The notes under the pieces are model-generated. The model was not told the origin of the DNA, ran no database searches, and saw nothing but the letters and a program-made list of their open reading frames with translations. 64,000 bases of DNA from Leptodontidium sp. MPI-SDFR-AT-0119. Its lineage: Eukaryota; Ascomycota; Leotiomycetes; Helotiales; Leptodontidiaceae. The DNA is taken from assembly GCA_020726505.1 (NCBI GenBank), contig JAHLEZ010000015.1, positions 1,674,001 to 1,738,000 of the forward strand, given 5' to 3'. This document shows positions 32,669-44,299 of this stretch, piece by piece. Made by a program: the position numbers and the translations under genes. Positions within the stretch are counted from its first letter, which is position 1. Each line of letters opens with the position of its first letter.

Positions 32669-34398
32669 ATGGCCATCCTCGACCTTCTTAGAGCCACTCG
32701 GGCAAACGCGACAGAGAACCCATTCGAATCACTCGCATACGTTGTGGTCTTTGTTCCTATCATATACATCCTAGCCAACGAAGTCATACGCAAGCAAGCC
32801 AGGGTTTCTGGACTTGGTGGACCGTCCGGCCTTCCTTTAATAGGCAACCTGTGGCAGATTCGCACGAATGCTGCAGAGAAATATCGACAATGGGCTCGTA
32901 CTCATGGAGCAGTCTATCAGATACAATTGGGCAATATCCCAGTTGTAGTGGTGAATACTGCTGCGTCTGCGAAAGTGCTGTTTGGGCAGAACGCCCAAGC
33001 TCTTTCCAGCAGACCCGAATTCTATACTTTCCACAAGGTATCCTACGTTCTACTTCCATCTATGGGATATAGCTAACCATTCCAGGTTCTATCAAACACC
33101 GCGGGCACAACCATTGGGACATCTCCATACAGCGATTCACTAAAGCGCCGAAGAAAAGGCGCTGCTTCGGCTCTCAACCGCCCCTCGATCCAGACATACA
33201 TTCCTCACTTGGACTTAGAAAGCAAAGATTTTGTTTCGGAGTTGTTGAGATATGGGGAATCTGGGGAGCAGGCTGTTGACCCGATGCCGATGATTCAACG
33301 ACTGAGTCTGTCACTCGCTTTGACGCTCAACTGGGGAATCCGTATGGACTCACAAGACGACGCTATGTTTGACGAGATCACACATGTGGAGGATGAGATC
33401 AGCAGATTCCGGAGCACAACTGGCAATCTACAAGACTATGTCCCTCTTCTACGACTCAATCCATTTGGGTTTGGCTCGAAGAAGGCCGGGGAGATGCGAG
33501 ATCGTCGAGATGTCTACTTGAAGGCATTGAATAAGGGCTTGGAGGACCGAATGGAGAAAGGAACTCATAAGCCATGTATTCAAGCCAATGTCATCTTGGA
33601 TAAGGAGGCAAAACTCAATAACGAGGAACTCACTTCTATCAGCTTGACGATGCTCTCGGGTGGCCTGGACACCGTGACAACGTTGCTCCAATGGAGTATC
33701 GCGTTGCTAGCCCAACGACCAGATATCCAAGAGAAAGCTTGGAAAGAGATTTCTGAGTTCTACTCGGATTCTGAGCCTCTTTGCGACCCCTTGGATGACC
33801 AAAAATGTCCATATATCGTTGCATTGGTGCGGGAATGTCTAAGGTAAGCAGCCACCTTATCCAATTGTATATCACATATGTACTCACGCAATATAGATAC
33901 TTCACGGTTCTTCGGTTAGCGCTACCTCGTGCTTCGATCAAAGACGTAACCTATGAGGGTGTTGTCATTCCCAAGGGCACAGTCTACTTCATCAATGCGT
34001 TCGCTTGCAATAGGGGTAAGTTGGATCCTTGGCAAACGGGGAAATACCAATGCTAACGACAATCAGATGAGGCCGTCTGGACCGATCCCGACGAGTTCCG
34101 TCCAGAAAGATTTTTGGAGATCCCAGACGCTCCCATGTTCACATACGGTATTGGGTATCGCATGTGCGCAGGTTCGCTGCTTGCAAACCGAGAGCTCTAT
34201 CTAGTATTCATTCGCATGCTGAACTCTTTCGAGATACGAAAGTTCGATAATATTGACACTCATCCGGTTTCTGGCATCTCGGACCCAACGAGTTTAGTCG
34301 CAATGCCAAATAGATACAAGGCGAAGTTCGTGCCGCGGAACTCGAGTGCCTTGGAGAAGGCTATGAAGGAGTTCAAAGTTGTTGATGAGCCAGCGTAG
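32669..34398 (+). CDS. Cytochrome P450 monooxygenase (aryl-acid hydroxylase-like)
   Basis: Exons 32669-33037, 33086-33843, 33897-34015 and 34067-34398 give 525 residues. Residues 20-40 are a membrane anchor, followed by the hinge GGPSGLPLIGNL. The I helix reads MLSGGLDTVTTLLQW, the K helix RECLR (ExxR), the PERF region EFRPERFLE, and the heme loop FTYGIGYRMCAG puts the ligand at Cys449. Overall resemblance, judged by eye, is to the fungal phenylacetate/hydroxyphenylacetate hydroxylase group. It would hydroxylate a ring or side chain at the ER with a P450 reductase. It sits between the M20 hydrolase and the hemerythrin gene on the same strand, so it probably works in the same pathway. The exact CYP family is not assigned. 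Confidence 0.9.
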
Positions 34399-34778
34399 AT
34401 TGTTACTGCATTAATATACGAATGGAAATGAGTGTTCTTATATTAAATATGCATATTTCTATGTTTGTCCAGGCATGTGAAGCTTGTTATCTCAATGTGA
34501 GCCGTGTTTCCGTTATCTCAGATTCCCTCGTCAGCACTGGGAGATGCGTTCCGAGATGATTGGCTGTTGTTTATGGGATTACGACTGGCGAGAAGTTTGA
34601 ACGATCAATATCGAACTAGTCTACTTGTGGTCTGACAAGCTTACTTCCAGTTGTCATCCTACGCCGCATTTCAGTGAAGCTTCTCGAGCTATATAAAGGT
34701 TTCATGTGCGTGCCAAGTATTTACTTTGACATTTGTTGCTAGCAAGACCCTCACCAGCAATTCTCCAATAAATTCAAT
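34399..34778. promoter_or_regulatory. Spacer with a TATA box upstream of the hemerythrin gene
   Basis: The 380-bp spacer holds TATATAAAG at about 34690-34698, some 85 bp before the hemerythrin ATG at 34779. The distance and sequence fit a core promoter. Nothing else is seen. Confidence 0.45.
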
Positions 34779-35677
34779 ATGGCTGTGAACAACAATGGAC
34801 CTCCAATATACGCTGACACACCTCTCCAGCTCCTCTCTACCCCTGCATTTCAAACAGGAAAGGTAAACTGTCCGAAGATCCCCATTCTAGCAAACAAGCA
34901 TACTTATCTATGGCCTCCAGAAAGACAGCTTCACAATGGCTGCCTCGCACATGACATTAAGCCACAATACTCTCATCAGAGGTTACAACAGCATCTATCA
35001 ACAAGCTCCAAGATTATCCCCATCAGACTATAGTGATTTCATTGGATACTGCCTCGCATGGCACAGATGTATCGAGCAACATCACACCCACGAAGAAGTC
35101 CACTACTTCCCTGCGATCGAAAAAGCCACAGGCCAAAAGGGAGTCATGGACGGCGAAACAAAGGAGCACGGTAACCCCTCCTCCGCATCTCCCACAACCA
35201 ACACTCGAGAACTATCCCATCTAATCCAACCAACTCACAGCATCCTTCCACGCCGGACTAAAATCATTCAAAGACTACCTCACCTCACTCTCAACTCCTA
35301 AGGACTTTAACCCATCCCACCTCCTCTCAACCATGTCCTCCTTCTCCCGACCCCTTCGCTCGCACCTGGCATCAGAACCTCAAGCCATCCTCGCACTCTC
35401 GCGCTTCGCGTCTCCAGAACGGCAATTCGACCTCACGGCCATTGAGCGCGAGGAAGGGAAGAAAGCCGTTAGTCTCAACTTCGCATTCAACGTCCTTCCG
35501 ATCTTCATGAATAATATGGAGACGGTAGAGTTTGAGGAGGGGATGTGGAGAAATCACCCTGAGATCCCGAGGCTGGTGAGGTGGATTATGAAGGTTGTGA
35601 TCCCGCTGTGGAATTGGAAAATGTGGAGGTTTTTGGCGTGTGATGCGCAGGGGAGGAGGAAACGGTTGGTTGCTTGA
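34779..35677 (+). CDS. HHE hemerythrin-like domain protein
   Basis: Exons 34779-34862, 34921-35170 and 35241-35677 give 256 residues. Splicing joins TGK to KDSFTMAASHMTLSHNTLIRGYN. The His/Glu pattern HMTLSHNTLIRGYN, HRCIEQHHTHEEVHYFPAIE and FHAGLKSFKDYL is that of the fungal hemerythrin (HHE) family, which binds a diiron centre in a four-helix bundle. The C-terminal third has an amphipathic segment and a Trp-rich stretch (VIPLWNWKMWRF). Related genes often occur in fungal metabolic clusters, but their biochemical role is mostly unknown; oxygen or NO handling and metal storage are suggested. The position within a same-strand catabolic group hints at a supporting role for the oxygenases. Confidence 0.82.
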
Positions 35678-36422
35678 GGGTCACTTGCTAAGATGAGAGT
35701 AAGGGGGCCGTGGGCAAGGCTTGATGAAGTTCTTCATCTGGGATGAAGTATCACAGGCTGTTTGTTACGCCCTCTTGGCATCAAATTTCGTCGGCTTTTG
35801 GTTCAAGTCGAGGAGACTGATGGTTTTTGACTCTGGTGTTAAATTATTGACATTGCTTGCAGAGATGTCGCCTGGTGGGAAATCTGAGATACTTGAAATA
35901 CTGCATGTATAATGTCATAATTTTTACTTTTCCACTGAAATAAAATCTGCCGCCATTAATTAATCCCATTCTCAAGCGTCGACACAGTCCCGATTTTGCC
36001 GACTCACTTGAACAGAAGTCGGTTTTCACGGTCCAGATACCCGAAAATTTCCAGTATATAAGGAGTGAAGGATCCGAAAGTCACCTTCAGGAGTAATGGT
36101 GGAACTAAGTAACATGTTGATGGCAACACATCAACCAACCAGCGTTCAGAAAAGGGGCTGCCTGTTCGCTTAATTTTTTATCCAGACTCGCTCGATTTAG
36201 AGAAATGTGGGTGTGTCTTAATCGAGATAAGAAAATTGGAGACGGTGATGGGCCGACGACATTCAAAGGTGGGGAGGTAAATATGCAGTCCTGATGGTCC
36301 GTTTTGGTCTATCTGTCGATTCTTAGACTTCTCTTGCTTCGACTAAATTTTGAAGAAAAAGGACAAGGTCAGACAGATGCTCATTCATCACCGAATTTGT
36401 ATCTTGTCTTACTTTTCGTGTT
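35678..36422. other. Intergenic spacer upstream of the cyclic amidohydrolase
   Basis: About 745 bases with no supported gene. A TATATAAG string lies at about 36055-36062, far from the next ATG. Short frames are unremarkable. Confidence 0.35.
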
Positions 36423-38132
36423 ATGGCTGAATATGATTTGCTTGTCCTAAATGGACTTGTAGTGACGGTTGATGAGACTGGACAGTTTGATATTGCTGTC
36501 AAGGATGGGAGGATTGCGAAGGTTGTACCGAGAGGTGCTTTGGATGGTGTCACTGCCAATAAAACCATCGATGCTGAAGGAGGAATGGTTATGGTAAATT
36601 CTCCTGAAATATGATCTGACATTGTTTTGTGACTGTGCTTACTCTTTGTGAAGCCCGGTGGAGTTGATGCACACGTGTAAGCAACCTGACCTTGACTTTT
36701 GTTGAACCTCATATTAAGTCAATTCAGACATCTTGCCGAGCCAGCTCTGTTCGGAAAAGGGAAGTCTGCAGATGACTACGAGACAGGTAAATCCAGCCCA
36801 AGATCGTTTAATTAACACCGAAAACTTATTCGGATATAGGTAGCAGGTCAGCGATTGCTGGAGGAACCACAACTCTGATCACGTTCGCGCCTCAACGAAA
36901 GTCAGAGCCATCCCTTCTGGCAGCATTAGCACAAACCCATGATTTAGCACGAGACAACTGCTACAGCGACTACTCATTCCATCTAATCTGCTCCAACGCC
37001 GGCCCCCAAGCAATTTCAGAATTCGCTGCTCTCAGAGAAGCCGGTATCTCATCTCTCAAGATCTACATGACCTACGAAGCATTGCAGTTGAAAGATTCCG
37101 AAATATTGGACGTCTTATTCGAAGCCCGGAAGCAAAAAATCGTCACCATGATACACGCTGAGAATGGCGCTATCATCGATTGGACGATCAGGAAGCTAGA
37201 GGAGAAGAAGCTGTTTGATCCCAAATACCATGTCACCAGTCACCCTCCGGTGGCTGAAATCGAGGCGACATATCGAGCTATCAGTCTGAGTAGCTTCATC
37301 GACGTTCCGATCCTCATCGTTCATGTTTCCTCACCCGCGGCAGCTAAGCATATATCAGATGCACAGAAACGAGGACTTCCAATATATGCAGAGACCTGTC
37401 CGCAATACCTTTTTCTAACAAGGAAAGATTTGGACAAACCCGGTTTCGAAGGAGCGAAGTGTGTCTGCTCTCCACCACCACGAGAAGGTGAGCAAGACCA
37501 TGAAGGGATCTGGCAAGGTCTTGAGAACGGAACTTTTACAGTTCTCAGTTCCGATCACTGCCCATTCTTGTATGAAGACACTCAGGTAGGGAAGAAATCC
37601 GTGATTAGTGCGAATTATCCGAATGGCCATTTTAAGTATATCCCGAACGGGTGTCCTGGTGTTGAGACGAGGATGTCTTTGGCCCTGTCGATGAATCGAC
37701 TTAAGCTGCAGAAGTTCGTGGAAGTTACTTCCACAAACGCGGCAAAGCTTTATGGGCTTTATCCGAGGAAGGGAGGCCTGGTTCCGGGAGAAAGTGATGC
37801 TGATTTGACGATCTGGTATCCTGATGGGATGGAGGAGTATCAATTAACAAATTCTATGGTAAGCTTTACTCGTTTTAAATATCTACGATAAAGGAATTTT
37901 GAGAAGACAGTGCTGACCTGAATAGCTACATCACAATGTTGATTATACGCCATACGAAGGAAAGACCATAAAACAGTGGCCGCGTTACACTATCTTGAGG
38001 GGAGAAGTAGTCTGGGCAAAGGACGAGGGAGGGTTGGTTGGTAAGAAAGGTTACGGACAATTCCTGAAGCGAGATATCAACTCTCTGGCTGGGAGTCTGA
38101 GTAAGGAGGGTTGGAGTGTTGAGAACTTCTAG
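36423..38132 (+). CDS. Cyclic amidohydrolase (dihydropyrimidinase / D-hydantoinase family)
   Basis: Exons 36423-36593, 36654-36676, 36728-36786, 36840-37858 and 37926-38132 give 492 residues. The 23-nt second exon carries PGGVDAH and joins to VHLAEP, making the metal-binding HxH of the GGVDAHVHL motif. The remaining binuclear-site residues are present: Lys158 in SLKIYMTY (the carboxylated Lys), His in MIHAENG, His in VHVSSPAAA and Asp in LSSDHCPF. Enzymes of this family open the ring of dihydropyrimidines, hydantoins, allantoin or cyclic imides to N-carbamoyl or amic acids. The M20 hydrolase 4.3 kb upstream would act next. The substrate-loop residues do not let me choose among substrates. Confidence 0.9.
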
Positions 38133-38903
38133 TGCAATTCTATGTCAGATTCGTCATAGCAAACTGAAAGAAAGCTTTCGAATCCTGACGGGGAATGGGA
38201 GTGCTGGCAAGCACGTCGGTTGGAAGAAGAGCTCTTTCATTCTTCGAAATCCACCACGAAGTGGATGACTGTAACTTTTATAGCTTTCAGTGTATGCAGT
38301 GAAAGAATTTCGCTCAGACTCATGAGCCTTTAGATCGTCATGAAATTTTAGCGAAAGTAATAGAGGCAGACATTGTGAATAAACATTGCCTCCAATTCCG
38401 ATGTCTGACGCAAGGTCTGAGAATGAAACATTGTTAGAAACAGAATTTCCTTATGTAAAATACCTCAGCTATCGCGTCTGATGATTAGGAGGAAGACGGT
38501 CCTGTCCAACTGACTGGCTGGAGCCAAAGGCGGGGTGTGAATATGAGGGCCGGGCAATTCCACCATCTGGCTCAGCGATAAGGGATTCGGTATCAAAAAT
38601 AATCTACAGAGAACTTTTGTAGTCAGAGTCAGGAAGGCCAATCAAATTGCCTATGATGGCGACGGTTTGAAACTCCCAGAAGTGGGAGGCTTAGCTTCTG
38701 AAAACCGATGAGCTCACCTCGATGGGTGGGATGCCGGCCGGTGAGAGAGTAGAAAATAGACCTTCTGCTACCTCCTGTCAAGTACTCGTCCTATTCTGTG
38801 ACTTCTATGCTCTGGTTGCCCTTTAATGTTCAGTTAAAGTACTAGATTGTTGTCTCCGTAGGATATACCTCTATCGAAGATTTTGCTTGGTTTGGATCGC
38901 CAA
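38133..38903. other. Intergenic spacer upstream of the FAD monooxygenase
   Basis: About 770 bases without a supported gene. No repeat or RNA gene is evident. The right end should contain the monooxygenase promoter. Confidence 0.35.
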
Positions 38904-40705
38904 ATGAGCAGTGTTAAGAAGCAGATCCGACATGTTGATGTCCTCATCGTCGGTGGTGGACCAGTTGGTAAACACATCCGTGGCCTGGACTCTGGGAAAT
39001 TGGTTAACATCACACTTCAGGTCTTGTAACAGCTTTCCAACTTGCGAAATTTGGGCATGCCCGTTCAATTGCCATCATCGAAAAGCATCCAAAGTCCGCC
39101 CAGGATCAATACGGAAGAGCAATCACCTTGTATCCAAGGTCTAGTGAACTTCTAGACGGACTTGGTTTGGCAGACGAGCTTGCTCAAGATTGCTTCGCCT
39201 GCAGGAAAACCGTCAGCTATGATCCAAATGGTGTTGAAGTTCAGGGGAGAGGATGGTCTTTCATGGAGAATATGAAGGACACGCAATGGGATTTTGCATT
39301 GGTATTGAGACAAAAGTACCAGGAAGATATTTTCAGGAGAAGATTGAAGGAGCTTGGTGTCAGCTTGGAAGCTCCTGTTGAGCTGACGGATGTAAAGGTG
39401 GACGAATCTGTGTCCCAAGGCGGATACAAGATCACGGCTACGACGAAAGATGGCGTGACTGGGGTTGAGGAGACTATCATTTGCAGATACCTGATCGGTG
39501 CTGATGGAGGGAGGTCTTTCGTGCGACGGGCCCTCAATATCCCTTTTGATGGGAGCACTTCAGAGGATAAATGGGTCAGGATTGACGGTGCCATTGAAAC
39601 CGACATGCCCAAGTCTCGAGTGTATGGCGCTATCGAATCGCCGACTCACGGGAACGTTTTATGGGCAGCTCTCGATCATGGAGCAACCCGAATCGGATTT
39701 GCTTTCACCGCCGAACGCCAAAAAGCTTATGCAGTGTTCAACGAGGAAGCTGCCGTCGCTGAAGCCATTGCCTCAGTCAAACCGTTCAGTCTGAAGTTCA
39801 AGCAAGTAGACTGGTGGACTATCTACTCGGTTGGACAGAGGATTGCCCGGAACTTTCTCACTAAGGATTGTGTTTTTCTTGCTGGGGATGCTTGCCATAC
39901 TCATTCCTCAGGCGCTGCTCAAGGAATGAATACAGGTCTGCACGATGCCTGCAACTTGGGCTGGAAATTGTCTTTGGTACTTGATGGCCTTGCACCGCAT
40001 TCGCTCCTAGAAACATACGAGAGCGAAAGGTTGCCGAATGTTCAGAAACTGATCAACTACGACAAGGATATCTCGAGGTTGATGACCATGCAATTGCCAA
40101 TCAGTTGGAAGGGTGACCCAAATGCGGACCCAAACGAAATCTTGGGTGTTGTCATGGCAGAAGCTTCAACTTTCACTTCAGGGCTGAGCATTGCATTCGA
40201 TATAAACAACATCAATGTCAAAGGATCTTTTGGGTCTAACGCAACTTCAGCACCGGTCTCGCCGGGACAGCGCGGCCCTGATGTTCAATTGACGAAGCCG
40301 GGTACGAATGAAGCCACTCGGCTACACAGAGAAACCCCGAATAATGCGAAATTCCACATTGTTGTGTTTGCTGGAGAACCAGAGCATACGTCAGAATCTC
40401 TTAGTGTTTTGACAGAGACTTTGGGCACTTCGAATGTTTTTTCAAAGGCTTCTCTCCCGATCTCGTGGCTGACAATTGCGGCTAAGAGTGGGCCGTCAGC
40501 GTTTGAGTTGCTTGGAGTCATGCCGTTCGGAAAGGTATTCTATGATGAGAAACAGACAGCTCATCTCAGATATGGTGTCAACGTGAAGGAAGGGGCTGTA
40601 GTAGTGTTGAGACCTGATGGATGGGTTGGGACTGCCACCAAGTTGGGTGTAAGTTCAGTGGAAGAGCTGGAATGTTATTTCCATAAGATTTTGCAGATAA
40701 TTTGA
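38904..40705 (+). CDS. FAD-dependent aromatic hydroxylase (phenol 2-monooxygenase / PHBH-like)
   Basis: Exons 38904-38967 and 39021-40705 give 582 residues. The intron splits the dinucleotide-binding motif VDVLIVGGGPVG, and removal joins it to LVTAFQLAKFG as in the family. Other landmarks are the second-motif string YLIGADGGRSFVRR and the FAD-ribityl motif VFLAGDACHTHSSGAAQGMN. The C-terminal 150 residues form the thioredoxin-like domain typical of phenol hydroxylases, ending with VLRPDGWVGT. It should use NADPH and O2 to hydroxylate a phenolic ring. It closes a same-strand run of genes that could hydroxylate an aromatic compound (P450, then this enzyme) and open a cyclic amide. Confidence 0.92.
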
Positions 40706-41527
40706 AAGCGCTTAGTGTTATGCGAGAGTGTGAGGCTATAGATAAATAAAAACTTGCTCAACCCATGGTCTGCTGATACTAATATGTTTTGAAGTGCCAA
40801 GTGAGTGTAGTTATGAATGAAAGAAGGAGTCGATGACGTACAGAACTATGGATAGTACAGCTTAAAAGTTCATTCATAGCTTAAACGATATCCGAATTTG
40901 AACTGGTAACTACGTTCTAATCTCAAAGCATTGTTTGGAGATGTTATGTCCTACTCAAGATGTTGTTGCATATTAAACAATAGATTTCTGTCAATGACAA
41001 CTCCGTGCCATAACATAAGCAGGTGTAACTAACTAACTGAACATGATTCAGAAATACAAAACAAAAAAACTCCGGAATTATGGAAATATGCGATTAATAA
41101 ACGTTACTTTCAAGAATAACAAAAGAGCCCCGGCCCTATTAGAATCATCAGTTTGCTTGAAGCAAGTAGCACCGCTGAGAACCCTTCCGGTCCTAACTTT
41201 CAAATATTACTGCCGTCATGTGGCATTTACAGATAGAAGAGCTAGTTGGTGCAATAAATATAGAAGTTCACCTTTGGTCCTTTCAACTCAAAGTCATGAA
41301 GCTTTCGCGAGACTTCCAACAACAACAAGCAGATCTCATTACCCCTCCAACAACCCCTCGTTCTCGCTTCGAGTCCCTTGCACAACAACCGCCCAAGTAC
41401 GAAAAGGGCTTAGCGTCACACTAGCGGCCGGGCCTCCCACAGCAAAATGAGGTTTCCAGATCTCTATGGTCAAGAAATCGACCCCATCAAATACAAAATC
41501 GACTGTGTCTCCGTACACCTCTACAAT
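40706..41527. other. Intergenic spacer and 5' leader of eIF3m
   Basis: About 820 bases lie between the catabolic cluster and the housekeeping block. A 135-codon frame at 41043-41450 runs into the eIF3m leader and shows no motif. No other feature is seen. Confidence 0.4.
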
Positions 41528-42859
41528 ATGGCGCCCTCGACATCTCAGGTCTTTATTGACGGGTCGTTCGCCGATCTGGCCCAGGAACTGGCTGAATACC
41601 TGCACATCGGACCCGATATTCAACCCCTCCTCGATGAGAACAAGAAGGATGATGCTCTCAAGAAGCTCGTAACCGCATCTGTTGCGCTCAACAGCACACC
41701 TGAGAAAGAGTTCACTGCTGCGTACAATCTTTTGGTCTACCTTGTCGTCCAGTCTCCAAGCGTAAATATGTTCCTCCCCCGCATGTGCGAGAACCTCTCC
41801 AAGCCCATCACCTCTTCCCCAATGAACGGCGCTGGCCTTGCGCTGAACGTCCTGACCACCATTTTCAACCTCCTCCAACCCGATAACGATGTCCGCTTCA
41901 ATGTGTTCCAAGCGATTTTGCGCCTAGTCAAGAACAGCGGCCTGTTCGAGATGTTGCGACCACAGTTGATAAAGTTGGATGCCTGGTTGTTAGAGTGGGA
42001 GGTCGATGAGGAAGACCAGCGCAAGCTGTACTGTCAAATCGCGGATATCGCAGAGGAATCTGGCGAAGACAAGTAAGTTAGGACATATTCAGGGCAGTGA
42101 GATCGTGTTTTGACTTTAGACAGGCAATCCTACCAATACGTCCTGAAGGCTCTCCGCACATTCGATCCCAAGGAAACAGAAGAAATTTCCTCTACCGAAG
42201 CGCAAACAATCTCTCTCCGCGCTCTTAAGACCGCGCTCCTTTCTAATACACACTTCGATTTCCAAGACCTGACCTCTCTCCCTACCATCCAAGCGCTCTC
42301 CGATTCCCACCCAATATACTCTGAATTGCTCGAGATCTTTGCTGAGAAGGAACTTGAAGATTACAATGATTTCCGGGACGAGCACGAGGGCTGGATTGAG
42401 GAGGAGGGACTGGATAACAGCAAACTCCACCGCAAGATGAGACTCTTGACTCTGGCCAGCGTTGCAGCAAGCACCAACAGCCGCGAGCTCGAGTACAAGC
42501 GTATTGCCAAGGCCCTGCAGATCCCTTCCGAGGACGTCGAGATGTGGGTGATTGATGTTATCAGAGCTGGATTGATCGAGGGCAAGCTTTCGCAGCAAAA
42601 GGGGGTCTTCCTGGTCCACAGAACTACATACCGAGTCTTTGGCGATAAGCAATGGCGCGAGGTCGCAACGAGACTTGATCAATGGAAAGAGAGCCTGAGA
42701 GCAGTTAAGGAGGTTATTAGCAGGGAGAGACAAGCTGCTGAGGCGCAGAAGGAGCGTGAGATGCACGAGGTTGAGAGAAAGGTTGCTGGTGCTTCAGGCA
42801 TGGGCTCTGGACGTAGAGTTGGCGGACGTGACAACATGGTTGAGATGGGTACTGACTGA
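41528..42859 (+). CDS. Translation initiation factor eIF3 subunit M (PCI domain)
   Basis: Exons 41528-42072 and 42124-42859 give 426 residues. The acceptor GACAG joins EDK to [10 protein letters not shown] in frame. The N-terminal helical-repeat region is residues 1-190. A PCI/winged-helix domain covers about 195-370 ([38 protein letters not shown] string, [10 protein letters not shown]), followed by a charged coiled tail ([19 protein letters not shown]). eIF3m helps hold the eIF3 complex on the 40S ribosome in the cytosol. The start [14 protein letters not shown] was chosen over an in-frame ATG at 41447 because family members begin near the FIDGSF-type string. Confidence 0.93.
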
Positions 42860-43181
42860 GCATTTTAAAGACCATATGAGTTTTTTTCTCTCTGGCTTCA
42901 GCAGCACATCAATGTCCAACAGTCCATTTTGGCAACGGCGTTATTAGAGATGATTGTACATTGGGAGCATAGCATCTGGCACGATGCGGAGATGGTTTTT
43001 CTCAAACGAGGCTATGATTGGGGACAAGATATCCTGGATCGAAGAGTCAAAATGAAGTGAAATAATAAAATTTCGCATTGAGCATGCGTGCTATGACTAC
43101 AAACTGTGGAGTTATTACAAAGTCCCGTCTTTCCCTTTATCGTACCCTTCTATCTTATACTTTCCCCATGGGTGGCCCAGT
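42860..43181. other. Spacer between the convergent eIF3m and UMP-CMP kinase genes
   Basis: The 322-bp spacer contains only the two 3' untranslated regions, including an AATAAAATTT-like polyadenylation string near 43061. No further feature. Confidence 0.45.
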
Positions 43182-44299
43182 CTAGAAGTTCTTTCCCAGT
43201 CTCTTCTCAAGCTCCGCCTTCGTTTCCGCATAAACTTCCTTTGGTGTCTTTGTGGCGACAACGTGGATTACCTTGCCCTCCTCCCGGAAATGGTCCACGA
43301 CAGGCATACTGGTCTCCACGAAAGTCTTAAACCTCTTCTTAATACTCTCGGCATTATCATCCGACCTTCCACTCGTCTTCCCCCTCTCCAAAAGTCGTCT
43401 CTGCATTTCCTCCTCAGGACAATCAAAGAACAGCACATACTTGCTTGGGCAGACCGTCTCCTCGAACTTCACCGCCTGGTCCATCTTCCTGGGGAACCCA
43501 TCGATCAGGAACTTCCCCTTGTGGTCTTTATCCTTCTCCACTACCTCCGTCATGGCGTTCTCGAGTAGCTGCACTGTGACTTCCATGGGTACGATCTTGC
43601 CATCCTTGATATAGCTCTTGATCAGGTCACCGAACTCGGAACCTTCGCGGTCCTGCTCTGCGCGAAGCAGATCACCGGCTGAGAGGTGCGTGAAGTGGTA
43701 GTCGCGCACGAGGTTGGCGCATTGTGTGCCTTTTCCTGCGCCGGGTCCGCCGAGGACGAAGAGGACTGTTACGCTGGTGGGGGAGAAGGTGGGTGTGTCT
43801 TTCTTAGGCGCGGCGATTTGTTGGGTGGTTGGTGGCATTTCTGCAGACGGTGTATGCGTTAGTGAAAGATGTCCCCAGAGATAGAATGTCGGTTACGAGG
43901 GAAGTGAAGCACTTTCAAAAACTGGCTGGCTCAAGATCTAGCTCTTAAAGCGGCTCTCGAATTGAAGCAGGAAAGCCAGCAGTTCGCAGATGTAATTCCC
44001 CTTGACCTTGACCTTGCCATTGAGAGAAATTATAGAACCTCCAGTTACGTACCGACTCGACTCTTAACCATCAAAGCATAAGCTCCAGATCCAGCAAGCA
44101 CAATACCAACGAAAGGCCAGACTTTCAACGGGCTCGAGTTCGGGTTGCCAGAAGCGTAGCCACGTCTCGCAGCTGGGTGAGGGTTGCGGATTGCAGATCT
44201 GAAGGAGGTTCGAGATGTAGAGTTTAGGGATCTAGGGAGCGAAGAAGAAGAAGGTTGGCAGAAGCGCCGTAAGAAGAGTCGAGGGAGTGGGTGTGCCAT
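43182..44299 (-). CDS. URA6: UMP-CMP kinase with a mitochondrial-type leader and membrane segment encoded by a separate exon
   Basis: Exon 2 (43840-43182) encodes a complete UMP/CMP kinase with the P-loop GGPGAGKGTQC, the NMP-binding strings THLSAGDLLRAE and FLIDGFPRK, and LID region LLERGKTSGRSDDN. It transfers phosphate from ATP to UMP/CMP. Upstream, exon 1 (44299-44053) encodes 82 residues: a basic Ser/Arg-rich presequence ending in RRGYAS and one hydrophobic helix (WPFVGIVLAGSGAYALMV). A 212-nt intron joins them in frame (SRV-E-MPPTTQQ), giving 301 residues. Exon 2 begins with its own ATG two bases after the acceptor, so a short cytosolic form could start there. Whether one dual-targeted gene or two adjacent genes is present needs transcript data; the in-frame junction favours one gene. 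Confidence 0.85.
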
